DNA of 64,000 bases from Luteolibacter pohnpeiensis (GTDB taxonomy: Bacteria; Verrucomicrobiota; Verrucomicrobiia; Verrucomicrobiales; Akkermansiaceae): the NCBI RefSeq assembly GCF_016595435.1, contig NZ_JAENIJ010000001.1, forward strand, positions 62,001-126,000, in the 5' to 3' direction. Both the position numbers and the translations under genes were made by a program. Of this stretch, positions 18,547-27,969 are shown in pieces. Below the pieces are notes generated by a model, which had not been told where the DNA came from, searched no databases, and worked only from the letters and a program-made list of their open reading frames with translations. How positions within the stretch are numbered: the first letter of the stretch is position 1; each line of letters opens with the position of its first letter.

Positions 18547-19518
18547 TCAACGATGCACCCGGATGGCTATTGGGCCGCCTTCCGGCGCGCTGTCGAAAAT
18601 GACGAGTAGGTCGCAGTGGGAAGGCGTGTCATCCAGCACCAACATTGCTTCTGCCTTGCCCGACGAGTGAGGGAGTTGTCCGATCTTCTCCGCTTTCTGA
18701 CCCGGTTTCCAGAAATACAGATGAAACGTGTCGTCGGGTTGATTGGTCAGGGTAACCGGGATTTTCTTGCTCGCTTCGGCCGCTGAATTTCCGGCGATGA
18801 TCAGAAATCCGTCGCGCACGGCCGTGAGCTCGCGAACTCCATAGTCGTCGCCGAGTTGGATTTCGTGGCTTTTGCCTTCCGTTTTGTCTCCGCTGAAAAG
18901 CGATTCTGAAGAAATCTCGATGATGTGGCAGGTGCCGTCGATGTTCGGTCCGCGCATGCCGAACCAGAGTTTGCCATCGCGAAAGGCTAAGCCTTCGATG
19001 TTGATACCATTTTGTTGCAATGGCGCGCGCACGAAGTCCTGGAACAGGTCATCGTTTTGAAACCATGGGAGCAAGCTGCTGCGACGAATTTGCGAACGGA
19101 GGATTTCTCCGGATTCGGGATCGACCGGGACTTCGAAAACCGTCTCGCGCGGCGGTTGGACATCGGCCTTCTTTTTGCCGACGCCATGCGAGCCGGTAAC
19201 AAAATAGCGATGGTTTTCCGGATCGGCGGCGATGGCCTCGATGTCGAGTTCGGGAGCACTGCCGCTGTAGGTATCGAGTAGTGGCATCAAGGGCTTGGCA
19301 TGAACGACGTGCTTCGCGAAATCGATCCTGGCGGGTTGAACGCTGAACAATTCGTCAGTGCCGACGAGTGCGGAGCGGTTGCCGATCGCGGCGATGCCGC
19401 TGAGGTCGAGTGATTCAGCGAATCCATCGAGCTTCCAGTTTCGGTCAAGAATCTCGAGCCGATGTGGGGCTGCTTGAAGGGAACCGGCGGCGAAGATGAG
19501 CAAGGTGAGCGATTTCAT
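18547..19518 (-). CDS. DUF3616-like secreted protein
   Basis: The 323-residue protein has a signal peptide (MKSLTLLIFAAGSLQAA) and beta-propeller-like repeats such as LDLSGIAAIGNRSALVGTDE, LDIEAIAADPENHRYFVTGS and INIEGLAFRDGKLWFGMRGP. The last of these resembles the DUF3616 signature. A role in binding or catalysis at the cell surface is possible, but nothing specific is known. It lies 84 bp upstream of the DUF1553 gene on the same strand, so it may share its transcript. The start at 19518 is preferred over 19542 because it gives a standard signal. Confidence 0.7.
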   Translation of the reverse strand: MKSLTLLIFAAGSLQAAPHRLEILDRNWKLDGFAESLDLSGIAAIGNRSALVGTDELFSVQPARIDFAKHVVHAKPLMPLLDTYSGSAPELDIEAIAADPENHRYFVTGSHGVGKKKADVQPPRETVFEVPVDPESGEILRSQIRRSSLLPWFQNDDLFQDFVRAPLQQNGINIEGLAFRDGKLWFGMRGPNIDGTCHIIEISSESLFSGDKTEGKSHEIQLGDDYGVRELTAVRDGFLIIAGNSAAEASKKIPVTLTNQPDDTFHLYFWKPGQKAEKIGQLPHSSGKAEAMLVLDDTPSHCDLLVIFDSAPEGGPIAIRVHR

Positions 19519-19639
19519 GAAAACATGGTTCCATGATTGCATGACGGCACGATGAGCGGGAGTCGAAAATTTTTGCCTTCATGCCTCACAAGTTGATGAT
19601 TCTGAAAATTTGACTCAATCTGGATCGACCTCGGAACTC

Positions 19640-20212
19640 ATGACTAAAATTCTTTGCCACACCTTTATCGGCCTTCTAACCCTGGGTATCTCGGGGTGTG
19701 TGAATTCGTCTCAATCAGACAAGCCATCGGCATGGCCAGAGAAGGTGATGAGTTTCGACGAGAACCGATTTGTCGGTGTGTATGAAAATCAAGGGGCTAC
19801 TGATCCTGAATCAGACCAATCAGAGCATTCGAACCAGCTCTTTGACTATTTGGCGAACGATGGCCAGTTCAAGGGGCGGCGTGGGAAGTATGTGGCAATC
19901 GCTTATTCACCCGACCAGGAAACGTTGGAGATCACGCTTCTTGATAAGTCACGTCGGCGAATGGATTTCATAGCACTGAAAAAGAATAACAATTACACTT
20001 TCACTGAGGGCACTATCAGAATCAAGGGACGCAACTATATTGGCGGAAATGTCGGTGGTGGTTTCGAATGGTTCGATTTCAAGCTTTCGAAGAATTCCAG
20101 CGATGGCTTGCTGGGAGAAGATTCGAGACGTGGTGCTGCACTTCTGTTTTATTTTCTGCCCATCGCCGGTGAGCGAACCGATTGGTTGCTTTGGCCGCGA
20201 GCCGGACAATGA
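19640..20212 (+). CDS. Hypothetical lipoprotein
   Basis: The 190-residue protein has a lipoprotein signal with lipobox LGISGC (Cys20). The mature part reads EKVMSFDENRFVGVYENQG and then has a beta-rich domain (VAIAYSPDQETLEITLLDK, IRIKGRNYIGGNVGGGFEW). No family is recognised. The stop overlaps an ATG (20209) of the next frame by four bases, suggesting coupling if that start is used. Divergent from the DUF3616 gene. Confidence 0.75.
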   Translation: MTKILCHTFIGLLTLGISGCVNSSQSDKPSAWPEKVMSFDENRFVGVYENQGATDPESDQSEHSNQLFDYLANDGQFKGRRGKYVAIAYSPDQETLEITLLDKSRRRMDFIALKKNNNYTFTEGTIRIKGRNYIGGNVGGGFEWFDFKLSKNSSDGLLGEDSRRGAALLFYFLPIAGERTDWLLWPRAGQ

Positions 20213-20259
20213 CGAAGGATTTCTTGAATGATTCCGGTTCTGAGCGTTGTATCGGGAGC

Positions 20260-21429
20260 ATGACAGGGATTCAGATCGCAATGGGCCTGGTGGCCGCCGG
20301 GGCACTTACCGCAACTTTGCCGGCCACCGCACAAGAGATTCCAAAGGTGCTGGAAATCGGCTCATCGGCTCCGGATTTCTCGCTCAAGGGCATTGATGGG
20401 AAAACTTACACGCTGTCGAGTTTCGCCGACGCAAAGGTGCTCTGTCTGATTTTTACCTGCAATCACTGCCCGGATTCCGTGGCGGCGGCGGGCCGGATCG
20501 AAGGCGTCTACGAAGATTACAAGGACAAGGGAGTCCAGGTGGTCACGGTCAACGGCAACAATGCAAACAGTCTGAGGCCAGACGAGTTGGGCTATTCGCC
20601 TTACACCGACTCGTTTGAGGAAATGTCGTTGTTTGCCAAGGACTATGGCTGGACCTTCCCATATCTTTACGATGGGGAGAAGCAGGAGCTGGTGAGCGCA
20701 TGCGGCGGCCAGTCGACCCCTCATGTTTTCATTTTCGATCAAGACCGGAAGCTTCGTTACACCGGGAGGATGGATGATGCCCAACGCAATCCGGGGGCGG
20801 TTGACAAGAGTTACATCCGTGATGCTCTGGATGCCGTTCTCGCTGGCGAGGAGGTGAAGGAGAAAGTGACTCGCTCGTTTGGTTGTTCGACCAAGTGGCT
20901 GTTCAAAGTCGGCGATGTGGCGAAGGATCAAAAAAACTGGGAGTCCAAGGAAGTGACGCTCGAAGAGATGGACGAAGCTTTGGCGAAGAAAATCCGCGCC
21001 AATGCGACCAATAACATCCGACTGGTGAATTTCTGGTCCACGACTTGCGGTCCATGCATCATTGAGTTTCCGGATTTGGTGGAAACCTATCGCCGTTTCC
21101 AAAACCGGGAAGTCGAGTTCATCTCGATTACGATGGACCCAGCCGACAAGAAAGCGAGCGCTGAGAAATTTCTGAAAGGAAAACACGCGGCGCTCGCCGA
21201 CGCCAACGTGAAGTCACTCAAAGCCGACGGCAGAACGAGCAACAACTACATCTGGACCGGGGGAAATCCTGACAAGGTGGCAGACGCGATCGATCCAGAG
21301 TGGACCGGCGCCTTGCCAGATACCGTGATTCTCGCTCCAGGCGGAGAAATCCTGTGGCGGCATTCAGGTGCGTTGGACATCGTCGAGATGCGCAAGGCAT
21401 TGATCAAAGCTCTCGAAGGCAGGCCATAA
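20260..21429 (+). CDS. Secreted protein with two thioredoxin-like domains (AhpC/TSA-like plus TlpA-like)
   Basis: The 389-residue protein has a signal peptide ending near ATAQE. The first domain (about 30-200) is AhpC/Prx-like with GSSAPDFSLKGIDGKTYTL and the cysteine pair TCNHCPDS (Cys67, Cys70). The second (about 250-389) is TlpA-like with WSTTCGPCIIEF (Cys263, Cys266). Both pairs have CxxC spacing, so it may be a periplasmic thiol-disulfide reductase relaying electrons between two centres. The start is uncertain: ATG 20260 gives a clean signal, while ATG 20209 overlaps the stop of the lipoprotein gene by four bases. Confidence 0.85.
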   Translation: MTGIQIAMGLVAAGALTATLPATAQEIPKVLEIGSSAPDFSLKGIDGKTYTLSSFADAKVLCLIFTCNHCPDSVAAAGRIEGVYEDYKDKGVQVVTVNGNNANSLRPDELGYSPYTDSFEEMSLFAKDYGWTFPYLYDGEKQELVSACGGQSTPHVFIFDQDRKLRYTGRMDDAQRNPGAVDKSYIRDALDAVLAGEEVKEKVTRSFGCSTKWLFKVGDVAKDQKNWESKEVTLEEMDEALAKKIRANATNNIRLVNFWSTTCGPCIIEFPDLVETYRRFQNREVEFISITMDPADKKASAEKFLKGKHAALADANVKSLKADGRTSNNYIWTGGNPDKVADAIDPEWTGALPDTVILAPGGEILWRHSGALDIVEMRKALIKALEGRP

Positions 21430-21510
21430 ATTGCCTGGTTCGGCAATCCAGCGTTGATTTGAGACAATCCTGCGCGAGCGGGATTTTCCAATCATCGCTA
21501 GATTCCAGGC

Positions 21511-22236
21511 ATGTTCTGTTCCTGGAAGAGCGAGCGAGGAGGCGGCTGCAATTGTGCTTACCGCCTTCGCAGACCGATCGGTGAGATTCTCAATCACCTG
21601 TGCAGCATCGGCCCTTCCACGCTGATTCTGCGCAGCCCCGGTCTGACGGTGGCGAAAGCCACCCGGTTCGGCCTTCACATCCGTGAAAAGGCGGGGGATT
21701 GGAACGTCCTTCATGATGCGGTCAGCGGCCTTCGCACCAACTTGGAGGTCCAGCAGCATGCATTCATCATTCGGGAGTTTTCGGATCAGTGCCCGATTTT
21801 GGCTTTCGCGGTCGATGGGCGGCCCGCTGATCTATCGGTTCGTTTGGTAGGACACGATTGGGGATCACCCGCTGTGCGGAAAATGATCGCGGATTTTGAT
21901 GGAGTCGCACTCGATTGTGCTCAAAGTCGGCAACTTGGGGCAGGTGCCTGGCTAGATGAATGGGAGCAACCGAAGGCAAAGGCACCCACAGTCGAAAACC
22001 GATTGGATGAGGCATGCGAAATTCTTCATTCCTGCCAATTATTGGCGGTCGAGGTGAAAACGCCGACAATGCAATGCGATGCCTGTTTCAGTCCATCCTT
22101 CATCGATCATGAAGGAACGGTAATCCGAATCGCGGATCGGAAGCGGAACCACATCGTCTATGCGGACGTGGATGCCGCTGGCTTCCGACTCGATCACATT
22201 GGCAGCCAAACCGCGCAATTATTTCACTCCATTTGA
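21511..22236 (+). CDS. Hypothetical protein (241 residues)
   Basis: The protein is not recognised. It begins MFCSWKSERGGGCNCAYRL and then has a mixed alpha/beta region (PSTLILRSPGLTVAKATRFG, CPILAFAVDGRPADLSVRL). A C-terminal part contains TPTMQCDACFSP with a CxxC pair. No signal peptide or membrane segment is seen, so it is probably cytoplasmic. It is followed after 10 bp by another unknown gene on the same strand, with which it may form a functional pair. Confidence 0.65.
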   Translation: MFCSWKSERGGGCNCAYRLRRPIGEILNHLCSIGPSTLILRSPGLTVAKATRFGLHIREKAGDWNVLHDAVSGLRTNLEVQQHAFIIREFSDQCPILAFAVDGRPADLSVRLVGHDWGSPAVRKMIADFDGVALDCAQSRQLGAGAWLDEWEQPKAKAPTVENRLDEACEILHSCQLLAVEVKTPTMQCDACFSPSFIDHEGTVIRIADRKRNHIVYADVDAAGFRLDHIGSQTAQLFHSI

Positions 22237-22246
22237 AAACCAAGCG

Positions 22247-23062
22247 ATGCATTCTCTCGCCAAAACCCGCTATCATCTGATTGAGGCCCCCGCTGACTCG
22301 GTTCTGGAAAACCTCTACTGCGGCGTCCCGCTGTATCTGAACGGGAGGACTCCCATGGCTGAAATCACAACGGTGGTTCCGATGAGCGACTCCTTCTTAT
22401 CGGATGACGATTGGTTTTGTTTTCCAGAGCAAAACCTCCATGTGTGGATGCCTCAAGTTCAGGTAGTGCACGCGATCGAGGTCGACCATCCGTTGCGGCC
22501 TTGCCTGACATTGGAAGTGGCCGCTCGGGACGAACCGAGCGCGCTATCGTTTGCGGCGATCGGCAACAGCAGTGAGCGTGACGCATTTCGCAAAGGTCTG
22601 GCCAAACATCCGGCCCGTGAGTTGACGGCAAAGCAGTATGAAAAGTGGCGCCTAAAGCATTTTGCCAAGCCACATCAGTGTCCATGTTGTGAAGAAGCTG
22701 CCGAAATCCGTCGCAAAGCGCCCGGAAACAGTCCGATCGCGCTGATTTTTGCGGATGCCATCCGGTCCCGCCGCTCTCTTCACTGCCGCGCCGTTGCCAA
22801 ATCGTTTCAGTTCGGCGTCGAAATGATGCCGAGTGAACTCTTGGTCGGTGATGAGCGGATTGGCGTAGCAGGTGAGGATCAATCCTCGATGATTGAGATC
22901 GATCCGGGAATTTGCTATTCGATGGTCATTCGTGAAAACCGGATCGACGATGCACCCTTTACCTCGGTCTATCTCTCGAACTCGATGGGTATTACAGAGT
23001 TAGTCATCGAAACTCCAGGTTTCGAGTCCGCCAGAAAGTGGGCGGATCTTTGCCGGAAATAG
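22247..23062 (+). CDS. Hypothetical protein (271 residues)
   Basis: The protein is not recognised. It has a beta-rich N-terminal part (VPLYLNGRTPMAEITTVVP), the segment PHQCPCCEEAAEIRR in which three cysteines could bind a metal, and a C-terminal part ending TELVIETPGFESARKWADLC. No signal or membrane segment is visible. It lies 10 bp after the preceding unknown gene, so the two are probably co-transcribed. Start 22247 is used because the longer frame to 22160 overlaps the upstream gene. Confidence 0.7.
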   Translation: MHSLAKTRYHLIEAPADSVLENLYCGVPLYLNGRTPMAEITTVVPMSDSFLSDDDWFCFPEQNLHVWMPQVQVVHAIEVDHPLRPCLTLEVAARDEPSALSFAAIGNSSERDAFRKGLAKHPARELTAKQYEKWRLKHFAKPHQCPCCEEAAEIRRKAPGNSPIALIFADAIRSRRSLHCRAVAKSFQFGVEMMPSELLVGDERIGVAGEDQSSMIEIDPGICYSMVIRENRIDDAPFTSVYLSNSMGITELVIETPGFESARKWADLCRK

Positions 23063-23069
23063 CGGGTGA

Positions 23070-23309
23070 TCAATATCGGACCTCTTGCGCCTGCCAGCCT
23101 TCGTCGCGGATACGGCGCAGCCAGGATTGATAAGATGGCAAGTCCATGGCTTCTCGTGGAGCGGTGGCTTTGCTTGGCCCCTGAAGCACGATGATCGAGC
23201 GCTCAATGCTCATACCGGCTGGCAAATCGCCGAATGGAATCAGTTGAATCGATTCATGCCGATCACTGGGATGAATATGGAATTTTGAGGTAACTTTTAG
23301 AGATTGCAT
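23070..23309 (-). CDS. Small hypothetical protein (79 residues)
   Basis: A convergent short gene ending 8 bp after the preceding stop. The C-terminal half, SYQSWLRRIRDEGWQAQEV, has the look of a real amphipathic helical domain, and the middle reads GMSIERSIIVLQGPSKATA. An internal start at MSIERS would give 46 residues. No family is recognised. Confidence 0.5.
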   Translation of the reverse strand: MQSLKVTSKFHIHPSDRHESIQLIPFGDLPAGMSIERSIIVLQGPSKATAPREAMDLPSYQSWLRRIRDEGWQAQEVRY

Positions 23310-23438
23310 AGGTTACGTTATCAAAATCCCAAAAAAGCGGCAAGTTACGAATCCGTTCATAACATGGCGAAATCAGGACTGCTCAGCCGCTCGTGAAATC
23401 AACCGCCTATCGCTACCGGAAGCGGTATTTGCCGCAGT

Positions 23439-23651
23439 TCAATTTTTCATCAGCTTCAACCGAGCGATCTGCCATTCCTGCCAGGCGCAGTCGGGCTCGA
23501 TTTCGTCAACAAAATCGCAATTTTCCCACGAAGCCTGCAGCGTATGGGATTTGATCCGCGAAGCCGCCATGGCATGTGCGATGTGGATCACCTCTTTTTC
23601 CGTCAACGCTCTACCCAAGCTTTCCTCAGAAGCGGAAAGCAGGTGTATCAA
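23439..23651 (-). CDS. Small hypothetical protein (70 residues)
   Basis: A short frame with natural composition: EESLGRALTEKEVIHIAHAM, then ASWENCDFVDEIEPDCAWQE and a basic C-terminus ARLKLMKN. It is mostly helical and acidic. No family is recognised. The opposite-strand frame here (from 23544) has poor composition and is not favoured. Confidence 0.5.
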   Translation of the reverse strand: MIHLLSASEESLGRALTEKEVIHIAHAMAASRIKSHTLQASWENCDFVDEIEPDCAWQEWQIARLKLMKN

Positions 23652-23920
23652 CGGAGGAAATGCAATAAATTCACTCTCCTCCTCTGTCGGTTGCTCGGAT
23701 ATTCAAAAATCATATTATTTTTGAACGAAATGGCGAGTCGATTGTCGTTGGATTTAAATTTTTCCTTCCAACCGTTTGATGCAAAATGCGGATTGCTGAC
23801 CCAACGATTGAGCACGTGGGATGCCGATTGGAATTCGTTGCTTCGCGTTGCTCAGCTTTGGGAAAAAGGACTTTTGATACTCAAAAACGTAAATTGCTGA
23901 AGATCAGTTCATAAATGAAA
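23652..23920. other. AT-rich spacer with no supported gene
   Basis: No convincing coding region or repeat is seen between the small gene and the helicase terminator. Its base composition is clearly more AT-rich than the surroundings. The only long frame on the plus strand lacks a start context and recognisable features. Confidence 0.5.
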
Positions 23921-23952
23921 AAAACTCGGCATCCGTTTCGATGCCGAGTTTT
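23921..23952. terminator. Terminator downstream of the helicase gene
   Basis: A perfect 13-bp inverted repeat (AAAACTCGGCATC and GATGCCGAGTTTT) with a six-base loop. The flanking A and T runs allow it to work in both directions. It lies 27 bp beyond the helicase stop codon. Confidence 0.9.
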
Positions 23953-23979
23953 GGAGAAAAAGAAATGGAACGGGTTCCT

Positions 23980-25653
23980 TTAGTTGTTAGGGCCGCGGTC
24001 GTAGTCGATGCGGAAGGTTTTTCCGCGCAGCTTGGAATTGCGGGTGCGTTGGATCACTTGATCGGCGACTTCGGATGGGACATCGACCAGCGTATGCTTC
24101 GGGAACAGGGTGATCCGGCCGAGAGTGCCATCCGGTACGCCGGCTTCGCGATACATCATGCCGACGATATCCTTTGGCAGCAGTCCCTGGCCTTTGCCGA
24201 GGGAAAGGAATAGCCGGGCCATGCCTTCTTCGCTGCCTTGGGAATTGCGCGGGCCACGTGGTGGGCGTGGTCCTGCTTCGCGATCGCGGGTATTCCGGGT
24301 GTTCTGACGACGCGGACCGCGTTCCGGCTCGCGATCTTCCTCGATCATCGATCCTTCACGGCCACTGGCTTCGCGCAGCATGGTGACCAAGGCACCGGCG
24401 ATGTCGGTTGGGGTGTGGCCTTGCTCGAGCAGGCGGTCGATGGCTTCCTGATGGGATTCAAATTTTCCGCCCTCGAGGCGCTCCTTGAGTGCGTCAAAAA
24501 TCAGATCGGCGCGGCGGCCTTCGACTTGCTCAACCGATGGGATCTTCTCGCGGGTGATGATGTGGCGCGTGTAGCGCTCAATCGCCTGCATGCGATAGAT
24601 TTCCCGGCCGAAAACAAACGAAACCGCGCGTCCGGAACGTCCGGCCCGACCGGTGCGGCCGATCCGGTGGACGTAGTCCTCGGGGTCGGTGGGGAGGTCG
24701 TAGTTGAAGACGATGTCGATTTCATCAATGTCGAGACCGCGTGCAGCGACGTCGGTAGCGACCAAAAGCTCAACCGATCCGTCGCGGAAGCGCTTCAGCA
24801 CCCGCTCGCGCATTTGCTGGGTGATGTCGCCGTGCAGACGGTCTGCCGCGTAGCCGCGATTGATCAGGTCTTCGGTGCACTCGTCGACCGAACGCTTGGT
24901 GTTGCAGAAAATGATGCCGAGCCGCGGCGGATTCATGTCGAGAATCCGTGAAAGAACCTCGACCTTGGAACGCTGGCGAACCTCGAAGTAGGATTGCTCG
25001 ATGGTGGAAACCGTGCGGGCTTTTTGCTCGATCTCGATGATTTCCGGCGTGTTGCCGAAGCTCTTGATCAGGCGCGAAACGCCGGGGTTCATCGTGGCGG
25101 AGAAGAACAAGGTTTGGCGTGCTTCTGGCAAAGCGCCGAGAAGCTCGTCCATTTCATCCTTGAAGCCCATGTCGAGCATGCGGTCCGCCTCGTCCAGAAT
25201 CGCCATTTTGATGTGCGATGGGTCAAAGGAGCCACGACGCAAATGGTCGAGTAGGCGTCCAGGGGTGCCGACGACGAGCTGCGCTCCGGAACGGAGTGCG
25301 CGAAGTTGGCGATCGATTGGTGCACCACCGTAGACCGGCGTTGCGTGCAGGCCTTTCATCTTCGAGCCGAGGCGATGGACTTCTTCGCAAACCTGCACCG
25401 CGAGTTCGCGGGTCGGGCAAAGGATGAGGACTTGTGGGTAACTCGCCTGAACGTCCAGTTTGGTCAGTGCGGGCAGGGAGAATGCTGCGGTTTTACCGGA
25501 GCCGGTGGCGGACAAGCCGAGAATGTCTTTTCCTTCCAAGGCTGGTGGAATGGACTTGGCTTGGATAGGGGATGGTTTTTCGTAGCCGAGAGCTTCGATC
25601 GCATCGAGAAGTTCCTGCGGCAGGCCGAGTTCAGAAAAGGGAGGGGTGTCCAT
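23980..25653 (-). CDS. DEAD-box ATP-dependent RNA helicase (DeaD/CsdA type)
   Basis: The 557-residue protein has all DEAD-box motifs in order: Q-motif (GYEKPSPIQ), I (SATGSGKT), Ia (PTRELA), Ib (TPGR), II (DEAD), III (SAT), IV-V ([17 protein letters not shown]) and VI ([10 protein letters not shown]). A helical extension and a basic, Arg/Pro-rich linker (about 435-480) follow. The C-terminal domain ([18 protein letters not shown] to the end) is the DbpA/CsdA-type RNA-binding fold. It should unwind structured RNA, for example in ribosome assembly or cold adaptation. Start 25653 ([11 protein letters not shown]) gives the standard N-terminus; the frame runs on to 25746. Confidence 0.96.
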   Translation of the reverse strand: MDTPPFSELGLPQELLDAIEALGYEKPSPIQAKSIPPALEGKDILGLSATGSGKTAAFSLPALTKLDVQASYPQVLILCPTRELAVQVCEEVHRLGSKMKGLHATPVYGGAPIDRQLRALRSGAQLVVGTPGRLLDHLRRGSFDPSHIKMAILDEADRMLDMGFKDEMDELLGALPEARQTLFFSATMNPGVSRLIKSFGNTPEIIEIEQKARTVSTIEQSYFEVRQRSKVEVLSRILDMNPPRLGIIFCNTKRSVDECTEDLINRGYAADRLHGDITQQMRERVLKRFRDGSVELLVATDVAARGLDIDEIDIVFNYDLPTDPEDYVHRIGRTGRAGRSGRAVSFVFGREIYRMQAIERYTRHIITREKIPSVEQVEGRRADLIFDALKERLEGGKFESHQEAIDRLLEQGHTPTDIAGALVTMLREASGREGSMIEEDREPERGPRRQNTRNTRDREAGPRPPRGPRNSQGSEEGMARLFLSLGKGQGLLPKDIVGMMYREAGVPDGTLGRITLFPKHTLVDVPSEVADQVIQRTRNSKLRGKTFRIDYDRGPNN

Positions 25654-25813
25654 GGAAGATAAAATGGTACGTGTTGCGGCGTGAAAGTCAGATCGGACGG
25701 CGCGGGAGGGAGAGGCAATCGCTGTTTTCGTCAAGAACACAAGCACAGAATGCAGTTTCTGCCGATCGAAGATTCCGGGTTGCAGATCCGGGAAGATCGG
25801 GGATGCTCGCGCC

Positions 25814-26725
25814 GTGGCCAGCTACGAGGAACAAAAGAGGGTAATGAATTGGTCGTTGGCTGCAGCGGTGGTTTTACTGATTGCCAAGGGATTAGCGGCG
25901 ATTTTGACCGGTTCTTCGGCAATTTATTCCGACGCGGCGGAGTCGGTGGTGCACCTGTTGGCGGTGGCGTTCGCGGTCTGGGCGCTGAGATTCTCTCATA
26001 AACCGGCGGATGAGACTCACCACTTCGGTCACGACAAAGTCGCTTTTCTATCTTCCGGTTTTGAAGGGGCGATGATCGCCGCCGCGGCTTTGCTGATTCT
26101 GAGCGAAGCCGGTCGGCAGTTTTTTTCCGGTGTTCACCTGTCGAATCTAGGAATAGGTGCGCTGCTGACTGGAGCGGCGGCCGTGATCAATCTGATCTTG
26201 GGCCTGTCCTTGGTGAGAATGGGAAAACGCAGTGGCTCGCCATTGATCAAGGCAAACGGGATCCACGTTTTGACAGATGTCTGGTCGAGCATCGCCGTTC
26301 TGGTAGCGATCGGATTGATCTGGTGGACCGGTTGGTTGTGGTGGGACCCGATCGCGGCGACGATTGCAGCGCTCAACATCCTGCGCTCGGGCGCGAAACT
26401 GATGCGGCAAAGCTTTGGAGGCTTGTTGGATGAGGCGGATTTGGAAATGGAGCGCCAAATCTGTGAGCTGCTGGATACGGAAGTCTCCAAGCGCGGCCTG
26501 AGTTATCATAATTTCCGCCATCGCCACTCCGGGCGCACCCACTGGGTGGAGTTTCATTTGGTTTTCGACGATCATTTAACCGTCGGCAAAGCTCACGAGC
26601 AGGCGACTGAGGTGGAGTCGGCTGTTGCCGCGTTGCTCTATCCGGATGGCCGGGTGATTTCCCACCTGGAACCGAAATCCGCCGAGCACGAGGAAGAGGT
26701 TTGGGAAGAAGCGCGGAAGGTTTGA
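25814..26725 (+). CDS. Cation diffusion facilitator (CDF) metal exporter
   Basis: The 303-residue protein has six membrane helices followed by a cytoplasmic CDF C-terminal domain (about 210-303). Metal-site residues are seen in TM2 ([12 protein letters not shown]) and TM5 ([11 protein letters not shown]), with the interhelix motif [18 protein letters not shown]. The family exports Zn2+, Fe2+, Co2+ or Mn2+ in exchange for protons. The TM2 SDxxE arrangement is not enough to fix the metal. It starts with GTG and is divergent from the helicase gene. Confidence 0.92.
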   Translation: MASYEEQKRVMNWSLAAAVVLLIAKGLAAILTGSSAIYSDAAESVVHLLAVAFAVWALRFSHKPADETHHFGHDKVAFLSSGFEGAMIAAAALLILSEAGRQFFSGVHLSNLGIGALLTGAAAVINLILGLSLVRMGKRSGSPLIKANGIHVLTDVWSSIAVLVAIGLIWWTGWLWWDPIAATIAALNILRSGAKLMRQSFGGLLDEADLEMERQICELLDTEVSKRGLSYHNFRHRHSGRTHWVEFHLVFDDHLTVGKAHEQATEVESAVAALLYPDGRVISHLEPKSAEHEEEVWEEARKV

Positions 26726-26735
26726 GAGCGAAATT

Positions 26736-26775
26736 CCGGTCCGCATGGGGGTGGAGATACGGACCGGTGATTTTT
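26736..26775 (+). terminator. Terminator after the CDF gene
   Basis: A perfect 8-bp inverted repeat, CCGGTCCG and CGGACCGG, lies 10 bp after the stop codon and is followed by TGATTTTT. Confidence 0.75.
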
Positions 26776-26783
26776 CATGCCAT

Positions 26784-27260
26784 TTACGGATTCTGCCTCC
26801 GTAGATAAACGACCTGAGCGCTCACACCGAGGATCAGTGCTACCAGCAAGCCCGCCTGGGTGCCGAGCAGCAGTGGCGATTTCAAATCGGTGACGATCGG
26901 ATGACCATTGGGAACCCGCCGTAAAACTTCGGAAACGGTGGGCAGAAACAGTAAAAACGCGGTCATGCTCAGGAAAATCGTTTCCAGATAAACGCCGGCG
27001 CGTTTCAGCGAACCGATTTTACCCACGGTGTAACCGGCGAATAATAACAATAACGTCAGGATTGCGATGACCCGGCTGACGTTCTGATGGGCAATCGGGA
27101 AAACCGTGACTGCTCCGAGCAACATGCAGATGAAATAGACGACCCCGGGCACGGATCGCGGCACGATTCGACCTTTTCGGGCAAGCATGTAGATGGCGAC
27201 TGGGATGGCGGGCAGGCTACTGAGGGTGTGCACCCATCCAAGTGGTGAGATTCCAAACAT
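26784..27260 (-). CDS. Hypothetical four-helix membrane protein, probably TetR-controlled
   Basis: The 158-residue protein has four hydrophobic helices (around residues 10-27, 40-57, 63-82 and 90-110, with a last one at 130-152). The first loop contains LARKGRIVPRSVPG. No family is assigned with confidence; it resembles small DUF2306-like membrane proteins. It is the next gene downstream of tetR on the same strand, and an inverted repeat matching the one upstream of tetR lies 40 bp before its start, so it is the likely target of that regulator. Confidence 0.8.
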   Translation of the reverse strand: MFGISPLGWVHTLSSLPAIPVAIYMLARKGRIVPRSVPGVVYFICMLLGAVTVFPIAHQNVSRVIAILTLLLLFAGYTVGKIGSLKRAGVYLETIFLSMTAFLLFLPTVSEVLRRVPNGHPIVTDLKSPLLLGTQAGLLVALILGVSAQVVYLRRQNP

Positions 27261-27300
27261 ATTCGTGGTTCTTGTGGTTCAGTTTTGTGGATTCAAGCTA

Positions 27301-27316
27301 TCTACCAGTAGGTAGA
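27301..27316. promoter_or_regulatory. Probable TetR operator upstream of the membrane-protein gene
   Basis: The inverted repeat TCTACC-N4-GGTAGA shares both arms with the site upstream of the tetR gene (27950-27969). It lies 41 bp before the start at 27260. Confidence 0.6.
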
Positions 27317-27356
27317 CTTGACAATGAGAGTTATGCATTTCGTTTTTTAGGCAAGA

Positions 27357-27941
27357 TCAAGAATGGAGCGTCAGGCGATCGATCAAGGCATGAACGATGG
27401 TGCTAAAGATGGAGGCATCACCGTAGGCCCTGGCTGAAAGCATGGCTCCGTGAAGTGTCGCCATGAACTTTTCCGCTTCAGTTTGCGCGGAGGAGGACAG
27501 TTTGAGGTCGCCAAGCTCCTCGCCTCGTTCGATCACGCGAGTCAGCCACTTGGATAGCATCTGGAAATGAGACCTGACCTCAATCACCACTTCCTCAGGC
27601 AGAACCGGAATTTGTGAAGCCAGTAACGCGCAGATGCAAAACGGAGCGGTCGCGTCCGCGATGCATTTCTCCCAGTATCCGGTGTAGGCTTTGAGCTGAT
27701 CGATGGGATTTTTCACATGCTGCTCAAGTTGAGCCAATCCTGCTTCGGCTTCCTTCCGATAGCGCGAAACAAGAGCCACCACCAATCCTGCTTTGCTCGG
27801 AAAATGGTGATGGATGCTGGCCTTGCGAATCCCGACCTGAGCCGAAATATCCGCATAGCTAAACCCATTGTAGCCCCCCGCAACGATCAGCTCCCGTGCG
27901 CTGGAAAGGATGGAGTCTGCGGTGGAAGACAAGTTGGTCAT
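27357..27941 (-). CDS. TetR/AcrR-family transcriptional repressor
   Basis: The 194-residue protein has the TetR N-terminal helix-turn-helix (GFSYADISAQVGIRKASIHH, then HFPSKAGLV; residues about 25-55) and an all-helical ligand-binding domain. The C-terminal domain contains FCICALLASQIPVLPEEV, a segment found in a common group of TetR regulators. The ligand is unknown. Inverted repeats with the same arms lie just upstream of its own start and upstream of the next gene, so it most likely represses both itself and the membrane-protein gene. Confidence 0.94.
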   Translation of the reverse strand: MTNLSSTADSILSSARELIVAGGYNGFSYADISAQVGIRKASIHHHFPSKAGLVVALVSRYRKEAEAGLAQLEQHVKNPIDQLKAYTGYWEKCIADATAPFCICALLASQIPVLPEEVVIEVRSHFQMLSKWLTRVIERGEELGDLKLSSSAQTEAEKFMATLHGAMLSARAYGDASIFSTIVHALIDRLTLHS

Positions 27942-27949
27942 GAATGAAA

Positions 27950-27969
27950 TCTACCGACTGATAGGTAGA
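27950..27969. promoter_or_regulatory. Probable TetR autoregulatory operator
   Basis: The inverted repeat TCTACC-N8-GGTAGA begins 9 bp before the tetR start codon. The arms are identical to those at 27301-27316, but the spacer is four bases longer. Confidence 0.6.

Noticed and set aside
23544-23900. A plus-strand frame of 118 residues in the AT-rich spacer
   Set aside because: It overlaps a more natural minus-strand frame and shows no domain, signal or start context.
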